A DNA stretch of 64,000 nucleotides from Chamaea fasciata (Eukaryota; Chordata; Aves; Passeriformes; Sylviidae): NCBI GenBank assembly GCA_029207755.1, contig JARCOQ010000068.1, forward strand, positions 1-64,000, in the 5' to 3' direction. A model generated the notes under the pieces. It was not told where the DNA came from. It saw nothing but the letters and a program-made list of their open reading frames with translations, and searched no databases. Shown one piece after another: positions 63,501 to 64,000 of this stretch (positions within the stretch are counted from its first letter, which is position 1; every line of letters begins with the position of its first letter). Both the position numbers and the translations under genes were made by a program.

Positions 63501-64000
63501 AAATCCTCCAGTGTTCCTCCTTGTTTACGACCTAGCGGGCTTCTCTGCAGGTCCACGATGTCTGTCTGCAGGGCCATCATCCTCTTCACTACCTGCTCCA
63601 CATCATCTTCCTGAAAGCAGGGTAGAACATAAGCAACACAACAGTCTCATACCTAGAGACACTACCACTCACACTCACATTGGTTCTTCCTTTCTCATTC
63701 TTATTTCTAAACAAACCAACAAGATGCAAACAGCAGCCTTGGCCAAAGACAAACGAGTCGTTTCAATTCAAGGAAATTCCAAGACGTTTCTGGGGCTTCG
63801 CCAAGATCTCCCATTTCCCCCTAAGCCTTACAACAGAATGAGCTTCATGTAGTACTAATAATGGACAAAAATTGTGCCACACAAACCAAGGCAATGTGAA
63901 ATCTGACATCAGGGCAGATACAAGGGGCTTCTATTTAAGGCAGGGACAATGAAGCTAAAGGGGGAGGAGGGGAGAGATAACAAAAACAAACCTCTTTATG
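60519..64000 (-). pseudogene. IKBKB: IKBKB copy, 3' exons (right arm), disabled
   Basis: Minus-strand exons mirror the left copy: 63610-63501, 63244-63195, 62685-62586, 62399-62252, 62048-61921, 61203-61113, and a terminal exon ending at the stop 60521-60519. They cover the helical scaffold and C-terminus; the kinase part lies beyond the window. It shares the left copy's disabling changes: GG in place of the AG acceptor before 62685, TGA at 62608-62606 and TGA at 62386-62384. It adds a private stop where a CGA codon is TGA (62290-62288). Confidence 0.88.

Larger units (their letters stand above)
50501..64000 (-). repeat. Right arm of the large inverted repeat
   Basis: Reverse complement of 9739-23187, continuing past the window edge. 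Exons common to both arms differ at about one base per 100-150 (for example one change in the 151-bp VDAC3 exon and one in a 148-bp IKBKB exon), which suggests about 99 percent identity. This is an estimate by eye, not an alignment score. Confidence 0.95.

Overview
This window reads as nuclear DNA from a bird, most likely a songbird. It has split vertebrate genes with GT-AG introns, a CR1-like LINE fragment, several avian-style LTR elements, bird-type family 14 olfactory receptor pieces, and a PAK-like kinase resembling the PAK3-like family expanded in songbirds. No operons, CRISPR arrays, tRNA or rRNA genes were seen. Species and chromosome cannot be read from the sequence.

The dominant structure is a large inverted repeat. 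Bases 9739-23187 and 50501-64000 are reverse complements with few differences, and the repeat runs past the right edge of the window. The arms hold the 3' part of an IKBKB copy and the last three coding exons of a VDAC3-like gene, tail to tail, plus an LTR and about 7 kb of non-coding DNA. Left of the repeat (1-9738) lie the 5' exons of PLAT on the minus strand and the middle exons of the same IKBKB copy on the plus strand. The PLAT/IKBKB arrangement matches the divergent neighbours known in human. Both are damaged here: PLAT kringle 1 is broken by an insertion, and IKBKB lacks its N-lobe exons and carries frameshifts, stops and a lost splice acceptor. The stops and acceptor loss that fall in the arms are present in both arms, so decay came before the inverted duplication, unless gene conversion spread them.

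The 27-kb spacer (23188-50500) has a different character. It begins with LTR sequences, then a minus-strand single-exon gene with a heat-shock-factor-type DNA-binding domain. That gene has eight degenerate repeats downstream of the domain, a roughly 450-bp (GGCTC)n array just upstream of its ATG, and an olfactory-receptor C-terminal fragment fused against its 3' end. Next comes a plus-strand PAK3-like kinase gene (33753-44512) with all core kinase motifs intact. It has no visible CRIB domain and instead carries an N-terminal hydrophobic segment and a charged coiled-coil-like region. Beyond it are GC-rich DNA, a 0.9-kb pyrimidine minisatellite, a tandem YY1-like motif cluster, an olfactory-receptor N-terminal fragment cut by a retroviral LTR, and the end of a retroviral env next to the right arm.

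The reading I favour is a decayed segmental duplicate of the PLAT-IKBKB-VDAC3 region that became an inverted repeat around a spacer carrying two fast-evolving, probably lineage-amplified genes. The breakpoints sit at endogenous retroviral sequence. Such palindromes are typical of sex-linked or germline-restricted amplicons, but that placement is inference; an assembly artefact must also be excluded.
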